Shown here: positions 8,839 through 18,210 of the stretch, piece by piece | Layout of the letters: every line of letters starts with the position of its first letter | Numbering within the stretch: position 1 is the first letter of the stretch | From: Brevundimonas sp. SL130 | GTDB taxonomy: Bacteria > Pseudomonadota > Alphaproteobacteria > Caulobacterales > Caulobacteraceae | Direction: 5' to 3' | Assembly (NCBI RefSeq): GCF_026625805.1 | Contig: NZ_CP113064.1 | Coordinates: 2,768,657-2,832,656, forward strand | Length of the DNA: 64,000 bases | The notes under the pieces: generated by a model | Databases searched by the model: none | What the model saw: the letters and a program-made list of their open reading frames with translations, nothing else | What the model was told of the DNA's origin: nothing | Program-made: the position numbers and the translations under genes

Positions 8839-9261
8839 TCAGTGACCCTTCTTCGGCGTCTCCATCAGCTCGATCAGCACCCCGCCCATGTCGCGCGGGT
8901 GCAGGAAGACGACCGGCGTTCCATGCGCTCCGATACGCGGCTCGCCCGTGCCCAGGATCGTCACCCCCTTGGCTCGCATCTCGGCCACGGCGGCGTGGAT
9001 GTCGGCCACCTCGAAACAGACGTGATGCTGGCCGCCCTTGGGGTTCTTGGCCAGGAAGCCGACGATGGGGCTGGTCTCGTCATAGGGTTCGATCAGCTCG
9101 ATCTGGGCCGTCGGCGTGTCGATGAAACAGACCTTCACCCCCTGCGTCGGCAGGTCGAAGGGCTCGCCGATCTTCGTCGCCCCCAGAATGTCGCGATACA
9201 GTTTGATCGAGTCCGCGATGGACGGGGTCGCGACCCCGACATGGTTCAGGGCGCCGATCAT
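8839..9261 (-). CDS. mce: Methylmalonyl-CoA epimerase
   Basis: A 140-residue vicinal-oxygen-chelate protein beginning [15 protein letters not shown]. The metal-binding His in NHVGVA, the HHVCFEV segment and the terminal [13 protein letters not shown] fit methylmalonyl-CoA epimerase, which interconverts the (S) and (R) epimers. The start overlaps the mutB stop by 4 bp (ATGA), so it is the last gene of the mutA-mutB-mce unit and is probably translationally coupled. Confidence 0.94.
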   Translation of the reverse strand: MIGALNHVGVATPSIADSIKLYRDILGATKIGEPFDLPTQGVKVCFIDTPTAQIELIEPYDETSPIVGFLAKNPKGGQHHVCFEVADIHAAVAEMRAKGVTILGTGEPRIGAHGTPVVFLHPRDMGGVLIELMETPKKGH

Positions 9262-11417
9262 GACTTGTCCTTTGCAGGCGCGGCCTGGGCGTAGCCCAGC
9301 CGCTGGTTCAGTTTCTCGATCAGGTCCACCGCCGTGTCGGCTATGGCCGAACCGGGCAGATAGACGGCGGCGGCGCCCATATCGAGCAGGGGCTGGACGT
9401 CGGACGGCGGTATGACGCCCCCCACCACGATCATGATGTCCGGCCGTCCCAGCCGCGCCAGCTCGGCCTTCAGTTCCGGCACCAGCGTCAGATGCCCCGC
9501 CGCCAAAGACGAAGCCCCCACCGCATGGACCCCCTTGTCGACCGCGTCCTTCGCCGCCTCGGCCGGGGTCTGGAACAGGGCGCCGGCGGTGACGTCGAAG
9601 CCCAGGTCGCCGTATCCGGTGGCGACCACCTTCTGGCCCCGGTCATGCCCGTCCTGCCCAAGCTTGGCGATCAGGATGCGCGGCGGCCCGCCGTCATTCT
9701 CGACGAAGGTCGCCACCATCTCGCGGGCGCGCGCGAAGCGGGGATCGGCGCCGGCCTCCTTGGCGTAGACGCCCGATACGGTCTGCACCGTCGCCACATG
9801 CCGGCCGAAGGCGGCCTCCAGCGCGTCCGAAATCTCCCCCACCGTCGCCTTGGCCCGCGCGGCCTGCACCGCCAGCTCCAGCAGATTGGCGCTGCCCCGC
9901 GCACCGTTCGTCAACGCCTCCAGCGCCGCATCGGTCACGGCCTGATCCCGCTCGGCCCTCAGCCGTTTCAGCTTGTCGATCTGGGCCGCCAGCACCGCCG
10001 CATTATCGACCTTCAGCATCGGAATATCGTCGACGACGGGGTTCAAATATTTGTTCACCCCCACCACCGTCTGCTGGCCGGTGTCGATCCGGGCCTGGGT
10101 CTTGGCGGCCGATTCCTCGATCCTCAGCTTGGGAATCCCGGCCTCGATGGCCTTGGCCATGCCGCCCAGGGCCTCGACCTCGGCCATATGCGCCCGCGCC
10201 CGTTCGGCCAGTTCGTGCGTCAGTCGCTCGACATAGAAGCTGCCGCCCCACGGATCGATCACGCGGGTCAGCCCCGTCTCCGACTGCAACAGGATCTGGG
10301 TATTGCGCGCGATCCGGGCCGAGAAGTCGGTCGGCAGCGCCAGGGCCTCGTCCAGCGCATTGGTGTGCAGGCTCTGCGTCTGCCCGCCCGCCGCCGCCAT
10401 GGCCTCGACCATGGTGCGCGGCACATTGTTGAACACATCCTGCGCCGCCAGGCTCCAGCCGGATGTCTGGCAGTGAGCGCGCAGGCTCAACGACTTGGGA
10501 TCGACCCCGCCCTCTTTCCGCACCGCCTCGGCCCACAGCAGACGGCCCGCCCGCATCTTGGCCACCTCCATGAAATAGTTCATGCCGATGGCCCAGAAGA
10601 AGCTCAGGCGCGGCGCGAACCGGTCGATCGGCATGCCCGCCGCCACGCCCGCCCGCAGATATTCGATCCCGTCCGCCAGCGTATAGGCCAGCTCGATATC
10701 CGCCGAGGCCCCGGCCTCCTGCATGTGATAGCCGCTGATCGAGATCGAATTGAACTTCGGCGTCTCCTGCGCCGTCCAGGCGAAGATGTCGGCGATGATC
10801 CGCATCGAGGGCTCGGGCGGATAGATGTAGGTGTTCCTGACCATGAACTCCTTCAGAATATCGTTCTGAATGGTCCCGGTCAGGGCCGCGTGCGGCACCC
10901 CCTGTTCTTCCGCCGCGACGACATAGAGGGCCAGGATCGGCAGCACCGCCCCGTTCATCGTCATCGACACCGACATCTGGTCTAGCGGGATCCCGTCGAA
11001 CAGGGTCCGCATGTCATAGATGCTGTCGATGGCCACGCCGGCCATGCCGACGTCCCCCTTCACCCGCGGGTGGTCGCTGTCATAGCCCCGGTGCGTCGCC
11101 AGATCGAAGGCGATGCTCAACCCCTTCTGCCCCGCCGCCAGATTGCGACGATAGAAGGCGTTGGACTCCTCAGCGGTCGAGAAGCCGGCGTACTGGCGGA
11201 TGGTCCAGGGATTGCCCGCATACATGGTCGGATAGGGCCCGCGCACGAAGGGCGCGAACCCCGGCAGCCCGTCCTGGTGATCCAGCCCGTCCAGCGCCTC
11301 GGCGCCGTATGTGGTCTCGACCGTCAGCCCCTCGGGCGTCAGCCACGGATCACGCGTCGGCCCCTGCCCGGTCGCGTCGAGGTTCAGGGCGATCTTGCTG
11401 AAATCTGGGAAACTCAT
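9258..11417 (-). CDS. scpA/mutB: Methylmalonyl-CoA mutase large subunit
   Basis: A 719-residue adenosylcobalamin enzyme converting (R)-methylmalonyl-CoA to succinyl-CoA. The N-terminal TIM-barrel carries [20 protein letters not shown] and [17 protein letters not shown]; the C-terminal B12-binding domain carries the base-off motif [10 protein letters not shown] with GYGDLGFDV, plus VVGGVIPP. The start chosen, ATG at 11417, overlaps the mutA stop by 4 bp (ATGA); a longer frame to 11471 adds 18 non-conserved residues. Confidence 0.97.
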   Translation of the reverse strand: MSFPDFSKIALNLDATGQGPTRDPWLTPEGLTVETTYGAEALDGLDHQDGLPGFAPFVRGPYPTMYAGNPWTIRQYAGFSTAEESNAFYRRNLAAGQKGLSIAFDLATHRGYDSDHPRVKGDVGMAGVAIDSIYDMRTLFDGIPLDQMSVSMTMNGAVLPILALYVVAAEEQGVPHAALTGTIQNDILKEFMVRNTYIYPPEPSMRIIADIFAWTAQETPKFNSISISGYHMQEAGASADIELAYTLADGIEYLRAGVAAGMPIDRFAPRLSFFWAIGMNYFMEVAKMRAGRLLWAEAVRKEGGVDPKSLSLRAHCQTSGWSLAAQDVFNNVPRTMVEAMAAAGGQTQSLHTNALDEALALPTDFSARIARNTQILLQSETGLTRVIDPWGGSFYVERLTHELAERARAHMAEVEALGGMAKAIEAGIPKLRIEESAAKTQARIDTGQQTVVGVNKYLNPVVDDIPMLKVDNAAVLAAQIDKLKRLRAERDQAVTDAALEALTNGARGSANLLELAVQAARAKATVGEISDALEAAFGRHVATVQTVSGVYAKEAGADPRFARAREMVATFVENDGGPPRILIAKLGQDGHDRGQKVVATGYGDLGFDVTAGALFQTPAEAAKDAVDKGVHAVGASSLAAGHLTLVPELKAELARLGRPDIMIVVGGVIPPSDVQPLLDMGAAAVYLPGSAIADTAVDLIEKLNQRLGYAQAAPAKDKS

Positions 11418-12793
11418 CCGATCACCGCCTCGAAGGCCGCCGCAAATCGGATCGGCGTCAGGGGTTCGCACACCCGCTCCACCGCCGCCGCCGTCTCGTC
11501 GCCCGCCTCGACCGGCGCCGGCCGCACGTCCGCGTCCACATATTTGGTCACGCCGATGATCTGGGCCGCGCCGTTCTTCAGGGCCGCCTCCTTCAGAGCC
11601 CGAGCGCGGGCGATGCGGGGCTGGATCACCGACCCCTTCAGGGCCTCGACCAGACCGCCCTCGGCCTCGATCATCTGGAACTCGGCCCAGCCGGCCTCGG
11701 CCAGATCCCGCGTCCGCGCGTCCAGATACCAGCTCCCCGCCGCCGGATCATCGACCCGGCCCAGATGCGCCTCCTCCATCAGCACCAGCTGCGTGTTCCT
11801 CGCCTGCCGCCGAGCAAAGGCGTCGGACCGGCCCGAAGCGCGGGTGAAGCCGTCCAGCACCACCACGTCCGCGCCCCCCACGGCGCCCGCAAACCCCGCC
11901 GCCGTCAACCGCAGCAGATTGGGCCAGGGATCGCGCGCCGCCAACATCCGTCGCGACGACCGCGCCTCGATCACGGCCGGCGCCTCGACCTCAAAGGCCC
12001 GCGTCAACCCAGCCCAGATCAGCCGCATGGCCCTGAGTTTGGCCAGGCTGTCGAAATATTCCGCATCGACCGACAGGCCGACCACCGTCCCCTTCAGGGC
12101 CGCCTCGACCGACATCCCCGCATCCACCGCCGCCTTCGCATGGGCCACCACGCTGGCGGCCGCAAAGGCCAGCTCCTGCGCCGCCGATCCGCCCGCCTCG
12201 TGCGCCACCCGCCCGCTGGCCATGAAGAAGCTCGCCTCGGGATAGGCCCCCGCATGGCGCGCCGCCGTATTGGCCGCCAGGCTCAGATGCTCTTCCACCG
12301 AACGCGGCGCCCCGCCCGCCTCGGCGAAGGCCGAGACCGGGTCCATGTGGAATCTCAGCTGGGCGCGCGGCGAGCCCTTGGCTGTGACGGCCAGGGCGTT
12401 GGCCGCATCGGGCCCGTCGATCCCGGCGTCCAGCGCGACCGGCGCCAGCTCCATCGCTACCCCTTCCAGCGCCCGCCCCAGCGGCCCAGAATCCGCCAGC
12501 ACCCGTCCCTTCAGCACCACCGAGGCCGCGCCGTTCTCCAGATCGGTCAGGACGGCGGCGTTGACCGCCTCGGCGTCGTCCCCCTCGACCAGGGTCCGCA
12601 GATCCCAGGCCCGGCCTTCGGAGTCCGACGGACGCGGCGCGGAGATCGGCTGCACGCCGGTCGCCCCGGCGTACAGCGGCCGCGTCACCAACTGGTCCGC
12701 GTCGAGCGACATCAGCGACTCGATCGGCCGATCCTTCAACGCCTTCTGGGCCGCCTCGCGCCATTCGAGGGGGCTGGGGATGGGGAAGCTCAT
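11414..12793 (-). CDS. mutA: Methylmalonyl-CoA mutase small subunit
   Basis: A 459-residue non-catalytic partner of MutB, starting [19 protein letters not shown] at the ATG at 12793. It keeps the substrate-domain fold ([45 protein letters not shown]) but ends at [19 protein letters not shown], with no C-terminal cobalamin-like domain. Small subunits of 600 or more residues retain a degenerate one; the short form is seen in some alphaproteobacteria as I recall. The 4-bp overlap with mutB indicates a stoichiometric heterodimer. Upstream lies a palindromic repeat, then pccA. Confidence 0.93.
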   Translation of the reverse strand: MSFPIPSPLEWREAAQKALKDRPIESLMSLDADQLVTRPLYAGATGVQPISAPRPSDSEGRAWDLRTLVEGDDAEAVNAAVLTDLENGAASVVLKGRVLADSGPLGRALEGVAMELAPVALDAGIDGPDAANALAVTAKGSPRAQLRFHMDPVSAFAEAGGAPRSVEEHLSLAANTAARHAGAYPEASFFMASGRVAHEAGGSAAQELAFAAASVVAHAKAAVDAGMSVEAALKGTVVGLSVDAEYFDSLAKLRAMRLIWAGLTRAFEVEAPAVIEARSSRRMLAARDPWPNLLRLTAAGFAGAVGGADVVVLDGFTRASGRSDAFARRQARNTQLVLMEEAHLGRVDDPAAGSWYLDARTRDLAEAGWAEFQMIEAEGGLVEALKGSVIQPRIARARALKEAALKNGAAQIIGVTKYVDADVRPAPVEAGDETAAAVERVCEPLTPIRFAAAFEAVIG

Positions 12794-12814
12794 ACGCCCG
12801 CCCACACACACGCC

Positions 12815-12918
12815 GTCATCCTAGGCCTTGTGCCTAGGATCCATAGACTCGGTCGAGGACGGTGCGCACAGGCGGACACCGAGCGTATGGATCCTCGCCA
12901 CAAGGGCGAGGATGACGA
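12815..12918. repeat. Family A palindromic repeat, copy 1
   Basis: A unit of about 104 bp. The left arm is GTCATCCTAGGCCTTGTG followed by CCTAGGATCCATAGACTC; the right arm is CGTATGGATCCTCGCC, then ACAAGGGCGAGGATGAC. Each arm is a hairpin (CCTAGG/CCTAGG; CCTCGCC/GGGCGAGG) and the arms are reverse complements of each other. It fills the mutA-pccA spacer. Translated, it gives the spurious VILGLVPRIH...MDPRDKPEDD-like peptide seen throughout alphaproteobacterial genomes. Confidence 0.85.
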
Positions 12919-12950
12919 CGGATAGAGTGGCGGCGAACCCACGCTCCACA

Positions 12951-14930
12951 TCACCCGAACTCCACCAGCACATCATCCGCCGCCACCGGGTCCCCGTCCT
13001 TGGCCCCCACCGCCTTCACCACCCCGTCGCGCTCGGCCTTCAGGATGTTCTGCATCTTCATGGCCTCGATGATCGCCACCGTCTCGCCGGTCTTGACCGC
13101 CTGCCCCACCACCACCGGGATCGACACCACCAGCCCCGGCATCGGCGACAGCACCAGCTTCGACGTATCCGCCACCGCCTTCTCCGGCAGGCGCGCATAC
13201 AGTTCGGCGACATGCGGCCTCAGCACCCGCACCCGCGCCCGCGCCGCGCGGTGACGAATATCAAAGCCGTCGGCGACGCGCTTGACCTCGGCGGTGAAGG
13301 GCTCGCCATCCAGCTCAGCCTTGAACTGGGCCAGGCCGGGCCGCCAGTCGATGTCCGACAGGCGGATGTCGCCCCCGCCCGTCAGGGTCAGGATCATCTC
13401 CTCGTCCTCGTCATAGGACAGGCCGACGCCGTGCGGCGTCTTGTCGATCATCACGATCCAGTCGGTGCGGTCCGACGGGTCGCCGTCCTGTTCGGCGATG
13501 ACCTCGTGCATGGCCAGGGCCGAGGCGATCAGGATCCGCTCCTGCTCCACAGTCGGGCGCAGGCCGTGGAAGCCGTCCGGGAATTCATCCTTGATATAGC
13601 TGGTCGACAGATTGCCAGACTTGAACCGGTCCTGGTCCATCACCGCCGCCAGGAAGGGCACATTATGCCCCAGGCCCGACAGGTGGGTGTCCTCCAGCGC
13701 CCGGGCCATGCCCGTCACCGCCGCCTCGCGCGTCTCGCCCCAGGCGCACAGTTTGGCGATCATGGGGTCGTAGAACAGGCTGATCTCGTCGCCCTCGCGG
13801 ACGCCGGAATCGTTGCGGACCACATAGCCGTCCTGCTCGCCTTCCTCGGGCTGCTCATAGCGGACCAGCCGCCCGATGGACGGCAGGAAGCCGCGATAGG
13901 GGTCTTCGGCATAGATCCGGCTCTCGATGGCCCAGCCGTTGATCGACAGGTCCTTCTGTTCGAAGGCCAGGGTCTCGCCCCAGGCCGAACGGATCATCTG
14001 CTCGACCAGATCGACCCCGGTGATCAGCTCCGTCACCGGATGTTCGACCTGCAACCGGGTGTTCATTTCCAGGAAGAAGAAGCTCTTGTCCTGACCGGCC
14101 ACGAACTCGACCGTGCCGGCGCTGTCATAGTTGACCGCCTGGGCCAGGGCGACGGCCTGCGCCCCCATGGCGGCGCGGGTGGCCTCGTCCAGCAGGGGCG
14201 AGGGCGCCTCCTCGATGACCTTCTGGTTGCGGCGCTGGATCGAGCATTCGCGCTCGAACAGGTGGACCACATGGCCGTGTTTGTCGCCCAGCACCTGGAT
14301 CTCGATGTGGCGCGGATCGATGATGAACTTCTCAAGAAAGACGCGGTCGTCGCCGAAGGCGTTCAGCGCCTCGGCCTTCACCGCCGCAAACCCCTCGGCC
14401 ATGTCGGCGTCCGAATGGGCCACGCGGATGCCCTTGCCGCCGCCGCCGGCGCTCGCCTTGATCATGATCGGATAGCCGATCTCGTTGGCGATCTTGACCG
14501 CCTCCTCCGGCGTCTCGATCAGCCCCATATGCCCCGGCACGGTCGAGACCCCCGCCTCGGCCGCCAGCTTCTTGGAGCTGATCTTGTCGCCCATGGCCTC
14601 AATGGCCTCGGGGTTCGGCCCGATAAAGGCGATCCCCTCGTCCCTCAGCCGCCGCGCGAACCCGGCGTTCTCGCTCAGGAAGCCAAAGCCCGGATGCACG
14701 GCCTGCGCCCCCGTCTGGCGCACCGCCTCAACGATCTTATCCGCCAGCAAATAGGACTGCGCCGCCGGCGCCGGCCCGATCAGCACCGCCTCGTCAGCCA
14801 TCTCGACCGCCAACGACCCGGCGTCCGCCTCCGAATAGACCTGCACGGTCTTGATGCCCATGCGGCGGCAGGTCTTGATGATCCGAACCGCGATCTCGCC
14901 CCGGTTGGCGATGAGGATTTTGGAGAACAT
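12951..14930 (-). CDS. pccA: Propionyl-CoA carboxylase alpha subunit (biotin carboxylase/BCCP)
   Basis: A 659-residue protein. The biotin carboxylase domain ([18 protein letters not shown], the ATP-grasp loop SAGGGGKGIRV, ERECSIQRRNQKVIEEAPSP, FLEMNTRLQVEHPVTE) is followed by a BT linker and a C-terminal biotinyl domain with the biotinylation motif EAMKMQN near residue 625. With PccB it carboxylates propionyl-CoA to (S)-methylmalonyl-CoA. The ATG at 14930 has an upstream AAGGA. Repeats and an opposite-strand GIY-YIG gene separate it from pccB, so it probably needs its own promoter. A 67-bp exact copy of its 5' end lies at 16078-16144. Confidence 0.96.
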   Translation of the reverse strand: MFSKILIANRGEIAVRIIKTCRRMGIKTVQVYSEADAGSLAVEMADEAVLIGPAPAAQSYLLADKIVEAVRQTGAQAVHPGFGFLSENAGFARRLRDEGIAFIGPNPEAIEAMGDKISSKKLAAEAGVSTVPGHMGLIETPEEAVKIANEIGYPIMIKASAGGGGKGIRVAHSDADMAEGFAAVKAEALNAFGDDRVFLEKFIIDPRHIEIQVLGDKHGHVVHLFERECSIQRRNQKVIEEAPSPLLDEATRAAMGAQAVALAQAVNYDSAGTVEFVAGQDKSFFFLEMNTRLQVEHPVTELITGVDLVEQMIRSAWGETLAFEQKDLSINGWAIESRIYAEDPYRGFLPSIGRLVRYEQPEEGEQDGYVVRNDSGVREGDEISLFYDPMIAKLCAWGETREAAVTGMARALEDTHLSGLGHNVPFLAAVMDQDRFKSGNLSTSYIKDEFPDGFHGLRPTVEQERILIASALAMHEVIAEQDGDPSDRTDWIVMIDKTPHGVGLSYDEDEEMILTLTGGGDIRLSDIDWRPGLAQFKAELDGEPFTAEVKRVADGFDIRHRAARARVRVLRPHVAELYARLPEKAVADTSKLVLSPMPGLVVSIPVVVGQAVKTGETVAIIEAMKMQNILKAERDGVVKAVGAKDGDPVAADDVLVEFG

Positions 14931-14949
14931 GGTTCAGTCCTTCATAATC

Positions 14950-15052
14950 GTCATCCTAGGCCTTGTGCCTAGGATCCATAGACTCCGTCGAGGCCGGGGC
15001 TCACCGGCCCAAACCGGGCGTATGGATCCTCGGGACAAGCCCGAGGATGACG
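14950..15052. repeat. Family A palindromic repeat, copy 2
   Basis: Same architecture as copy 1, with GTCATCCTAGGCC on the left and GGGACAAGCCCGAGGATGAC on the right. It lies between the pccA start and the GIY-YIG gene start, so it may overlap promoter elements for both. Confidence 0.85.
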
Positions 15053-15071
15053 AGGTGTGGGGGAGAAACAA

Positions 15072-15434
15072 ATGGTCGGCTGCGACAGCCTGATCGGCTG
15101 CTACATGATGACCAACCGAAAGCACGGCGTGATCTACACCGGCGTCAGCAGCCGACTTGTCACGCGCGTCGGCGAGCACCGCGCGGGCCTCATCGACGGC
15201 TTCACCAAACAGTTCGGCCTCAAACGCCTGGTCTGGTACGAATTCCATGACACCATCGTCGGCGCGATCCAGCGCGAAAAGTCGCTGAAACGCTGGCCCC
15301 GCGACTGGAAAGCCAACCTGATCGAACGCACCAACCCGCACTGGGACGACCTGTTCACCGACCTGGTCCGGGCGACGGGCGCCGAGCCGGACCCGGAAGT
15401 CTATAGAAACTGGACCCCGCCGGAGGAGACCTGA
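15072..15434 (+). CDS. GIY-YIG nuclease superfamily protein
   Basis: About 120 residues, single domain. The family signature appears as CYMMTNRKHGVIYTGVSS (the GIY...YIG strands are CYM and YTG here), followed by the conserved Arg/His segment RVGEHRAG and the catalytic-region Glu in QREKSLKRWPRDWK, as in YhbQ-like proteins. The ATG at 15072 has a GGGGGAG ribosome-binding site 7 bases upstream; an in-frame GTG at 15057 would consume it. It reads opposite to the surrounding pcc genes and is flanked on both sides by family A palindromes, which suggests insertion together with, or association with, those repeats. Function unknown. Confidence 0.85.
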   Translation: MVGCDSLIGCYMMTNRKHGVIYTGVSSRLVTRVGEHRAGLIDGFTKQFGLKRLVWYEFHDTIVGAIQREKSLKRWPRDWKANLIERTNPHWDDLFTDLVRATGAEPDPEVYRNWTPPEET

Positions 15435-15479
15435 CGCCCCCTCCCCTTTCCCCACCCCCGTCATCCCCGCACCCCTAAC

Positions 15480-15583
15480 CGTCATCCTAGGCCTCGTGCC
15501 TAGGATCCATAGACTCCGTCGAAGCCGGTGCGCACCGGCCCACACCGAGCGTATGGATCCTCGGGACAAGCCCGAGGATGACG
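15480..15583. repeat. Family A palindromic repeat, copy 3
   Basis: Full unit with GTCATCCTAGGCCTCGTG on the left and ACAAGCCCGAGGATGAC on the right. It is preceded by GTCATCCCCGCACCCCTAAC, a string also found immediately before copy 5, so copies 3 and 5 arose by segmental duplication. Confidence 0.85.
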
Positions 15584-15654
15584 AATCTTGGGAAGGCATC
15601 GACCGCAAAACGGACATAGGGAAACATGACGCCCCCTCCCCCTCTCCCACCCCC

Positions 15655-15757
15655 GTCATCCTAGGCCTTGTGCCTAGGATCCATAGACTCCGTCGAGGCC
15701 GGTGCGCACCGGCCCACACCGGGCGTATGGATCCTCGGGACAAGCCCGAGGATGACG
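15655..15757. repeat. Family A palindromic repeat, copy 4
   Basis: Full unit in the same orientation as copies 3 and 5. The 72-bp spacer from copy 3 and the 90-bp spacer to copy 5 contain no gene that I can support. Confidence 0.85.
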
Positions 15758-15846
15758 AATTATGGGACGACGCCCGACATCCAAGCGGAACATCGAGGCG
15801 ACGCAACACACGCTCCCCCACCCCCGTCATCCCCGCACCCCTAACC

Positions 15847-15949
15847 GTCATCCTAGGCCTTGTGCCTAGGATCCATAGACTCCGTCGAAGCCGGGGCTCA
15901 CCGGCCCACACCGGGCGTATGGATCCTCGGGACAAGCCCGAGGATGACG
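15847..15949. repeat. Family A palindromic repeat, copy 5
   Basis: Full unit preceded by the same GTCATCCCCGCACCCCTAAC lead-in as copy 3. It lies 30 bp from the end of the pccA/pccB chimeric remnant. With copies 3 and 4 it accounts for most of the non-coding stretch at 15435-15979; the rest holds only short C-rich spacers. Confidence 0.85.
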
Positions 15950-15979
15950 GAAAGGGGGTGGCGGACAAACGAACGACCA

Positions 15980-16144
15980 TCACAGCGGACCATTGCCGTG
16001 CGTCACCCAGGCGTTCCCCTGGAACCGATCCTTGCACTCGACCTCAGCACAGACCTGCACCGCCTGGCCGCCCATGAGGCGGCAGGTCTTGATGATCCGA
16101 ACCGCGATCTCGCCCCGGTTGGCGATGAGGATTTTGGAGAACAT
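15980..16144 (-). pseudogene. Chimeric remnant: pccA 5' end fused to a pccB-like 3' end
   Basis: A 54-codon ORF. Its first 67 bp (16144 down to 16078) are identical to the first 67 bp of pccA (14930-14864); the similarity continues more weakly to about codon 35 (VQVCAEV against VQVYSEA). Its last 16 residues ([16 protein letters not shown]) resemble the PccB terminus ([16 protein letters not shown]), and the DNA matches at about 35 of 46 positions. The ATG directly follows the stop of the upstream orf, with an AAGGA site. I read it as what remains after a tandem duplication of pccB-orf-pccA and a large internal deletion. It may still be translated. The pccA half is certain; the pccB half is short. 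Confidence 0.75.
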
Positions 16145-16546
16145 TCAGGTGTCCTTACGGCTAAAAGCGTCCAACCAAACGGCTAGGCTTTCAGAGTCAG
16201 TATCGGGTGTTGCGATGTAGAGGGGCAGCAGGGCGAGAACGGCTTCACGGTCAGCTTCGGCCCAGGTCGCGAAATGAGACCTCTCCAGCTTTTGGCGCAC
16301 GACATCGCCACTGGTCATCCAGCCAGCGTCAGGCTCACGGATCACTCGCCTCAAAAATTCGGGCAGTATCCGAGCAACTATCTTTTCCGAAATGATTGTC
16401 GTCGTGGCGCGCCATATCGTGAGGTCAATATCTGTGTTGGACCATTCCTCGGGACGTGAAGCGTCCATTCGGATCAGCCGTTCGCTGTCCTCGTTTCGCG
16501 AGCAATAGATCGCCGCCGGATCAATATCGCCGAGCGTCCCCCTCAC
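16145..16546 (-). CDS. Hypothetical protein coupled to pccB
   Basis: A 133-residue protein starting at a GTG that overlaps the pccB stop (GTGA), so it is translationally coupled to pccB. I do not recognise the family. It is acidic and mostly helical, with no signal peptide or membrane segment; conserved-looking parts are [21 protein letters not shown] helices and [16 protein letters not shown] content is visibly lower than in the flanking pcc genes, which suggests later arrival. Its stop abuts the ATG of the chimeric remnant with no gap. Confidence 0.7.
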   Translation of the reverse strand: MRGTLGDIDPAAIYCSRNEDSERLIRMDASRPEEWSNTDIDLTIWRATTTIISEKIVARILPEFLRRVIREPDAGWMTSGDVVRQKLERSHFATWAEADREAVLALLPLYIATPDTDSESLAVWLDAFSRKDT

Positions 16547-18078
16547 AGCGGAATATTATCGTGCTTCTTCCAGGGGTTCTCCTGGACTTTGTTCTTCAGC
16601 GTCCGCAGCGCCTTCACCAGCCGCCGTCGCGTCCCGTGCGGCATGATGACGTCGTCGATGTAGCCCAGGCCCGCCGCCACGAACGGATTGGCGAACCGGT
16701 CCTTGTACTCGGCCTCGCGCGCAGCCAGGGCCGCCGGATCGCCGGCCTCCTTGCGGAAGATGATCTCGACCGCCCCCTTGGCGCCCATGACCGCGATCTC
16801 GGCGGTGGGCCAGGCGTAGTTGACGTCGCCGCGCAGGTGTTTCGAACTCATCACATCATAGGCGCCGCCATAGGCCTTGCGCGTGATCAGGGTCAGTTTC
16901 GGCACCGTCGCCTCGGCATAGGCGAACAGCAGCTTGGCCCCGTGTTTGATCAGGGCGCCATACTCCTGCTTGGTCCCCGGCATGAAGCCCGGCACGTCCA
17001 CCAGGGTCACCAGCGCAATGTCGAAGGCGTCGCAGAAGCGCACGAACCGCGCGGCCTTGCGGCTTGAATCAATGTCCAGCACCCCCGCCAGCACCTGGGG
17101 CTGGTTGGCGACGATCCCGACCGTCTGGCCGTCCAGCCGGCCGAAGCCGCAGATGATGTTCTTGGCGAAGTCGGCCCCGATCTCGAAGAAGTCGGCCTCG
17201 TCGACCACCTTCAGGATCAGCTCCTTCATGTCATAGGGCTGGTTCGGATTGGCCGGGATCAGGGTGTCCAGCGACGGCTCGTCCCGCTCGGGCTCGTCAT
17301 AGCTTTCGCGCACCGGCGGCTTTTCGCGGTTCGACAGCGGCAGGAAGCCGATCAGGCGGCGCACCTCCGACAGGGCCTCCAGATCATTCTCGAACGCCCC
17401 GTCCGCCACGCCCGACTTGCCGGCATGGACCCGCGCGCCGCCCAGGTCCTCGTGGCTGACGACCTCGTTGGTGACCGTCTTCACCACATCGGGGCCGGTC
17501 ACGTACATGTAGGACGTGTCCTTCACCATGAAGATGAAGTCGGTGATGGCCGGCGAATAGACGTCGCCCCCCGCGCACGGCCCCATGATCACGCTGATCT
17601 GGGGAATGACGCCGCTGGCCAGGGTGTTTTGCAGGAAGATGTCGGCGTAGCCGGCCAGGCTCTCGACCCCCTCCTGGATCCGCGCCCCGCCCGCGTCGAA
17701 CAGGCCGATGATCGGCGCACCCGTCGTCAGGGCCATCTTCTGCAACTTGACGATCTTGGCCGCATGGGCGCCCGACAGCGACCCGCCGAACACCGTGAAA
17801 TCCTTGGAGAAGACATAGACCAGCCGCCCGCCGATGGTGCCGCGCCCCGTCACCACCCCGTCGCCGGGGATGCGTTGCGTCTCCATCCCGAAGTCGTGGC
17901 TGCGGTGTTCCACGAACATGTCGGTCTCCTCGAAGGAGCCCTCGTCCAGCAGAACGTCGATGCGTTCGCGCGCCGTCAGCTTGCCCTTGGCGTGCTGGGC
18001 GGCGATACGCTTTTCCCCACCGCCCAGTTTGGCGGCGGCGCGACGACGCTCCAGTTCTTCAAGGATGGCTTGAGTCAT
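16543..18078 (-). CDS. pccB: Propionyl-CoA carboxylase beta subunit (carboxyltransferase)
   Basis: A 511-residue carboxyltransferase with both crotonase-like halves: N-terminal [39 protein letters not shown] and [21 protein letters not shown]-terminal [41 protein letters not shown] and [16 protein letters not shown]. It transfers carboxybiotin-borne CO2 to propionyl-CoA. The ATG at 18078 ([14 protein letters not shown]) is preferred over an upstream extension that would run through the regulator-binding region. It diverges from the ScfR gene; several TTTGCAAA-like sites lie between them. Confidence 0.96.
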   Translation of the reverse strand: MTQAILEELERRRAAAKLGGGEKRIAAQHAKGKLTARERIDVLLDEGSFEETDMFVEHRSHDFGMETQRIPGDGVVTGRGTIGGRLVYVFSKDFTVFGGSLSGAHAAKIVKLQKMALTTGAPIIGLFDAGGARIQEGVESLAGYADIFLQNTLASGVIPQISVIMGPCAGGDVYSPAITDFIFMVKDTSYMYVTGPDVVKTVTNEVVSHEDLGGARVHAGKSGVADGAFENDLEALSEVRRLIGFLPLSNREKPPVRESYDEPERDEPSLDTLIPANPNQPYDMKELILKVVDEADFFEIGADFAKNIICGFGRLDGQTVGIVANQPQVLAGVLDIDSSRKAARFVRFCDAFDIALVTLVDVPGFMPGTKQEYGALIKHGAKLLFAYAEATVPKLTLITRKAYGGAYDVMSSKHLRGDVNYAWPTAEIAVMGAKGAVEIIFRKEAGDPAALAAREAEYKDRFANPFVAAGLGYIDDVIMPHGTRRRLVKALRTLKNKVQENPWKKHDNIPL

Positions 18079-18131
18079 GATCGGTTTAGGCCTCGTGTTC
18101 CCTGCGAAAGGCGTGGCGCCTTCATCGCAAA

Positions 18132-18210
18132 TTGGCAAACGCAACTTTGCAAAAGGTGCGGAACTGCGCGGACTTGCAAAGGCGGGAACGATGAACTGCA
18201 AACTTGCGAA
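18132..18210. promoter_or_regulatory. Probable ScfR/PccR operator cluster
   Basis: The pccB-scfR intergenic region contains TTGGCAAA (18132-18139), a perfect TTTGCAAA (18146-18153), CTTGCAAA (18173-18180), CTGCAAA within 18195-18202 and CTTGCGAA (18203-18210). PccR of Rhodobacter sphaeroides is reported to bind paired TTTGCAAA elements, and RamB uses a similar core. The last sites abut or overlap the regulator start codon at 18210, consistent with autoregulation plus control of pccB. Confidence 0.7.

Noticed and set aside
14934..16037. 367-codon frame with SSSGLSRGSIR/LWILGTRPRMT repeats
   Set aside because: Translation of palindromic repeats plus the antisense of the GIY-YIG gene; a known type of database artefact.
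15496..16077. 193-codon frame containing MDPRDKPEDD units
   Set aside because: Reads through three family A repeats; no independent coding signal.
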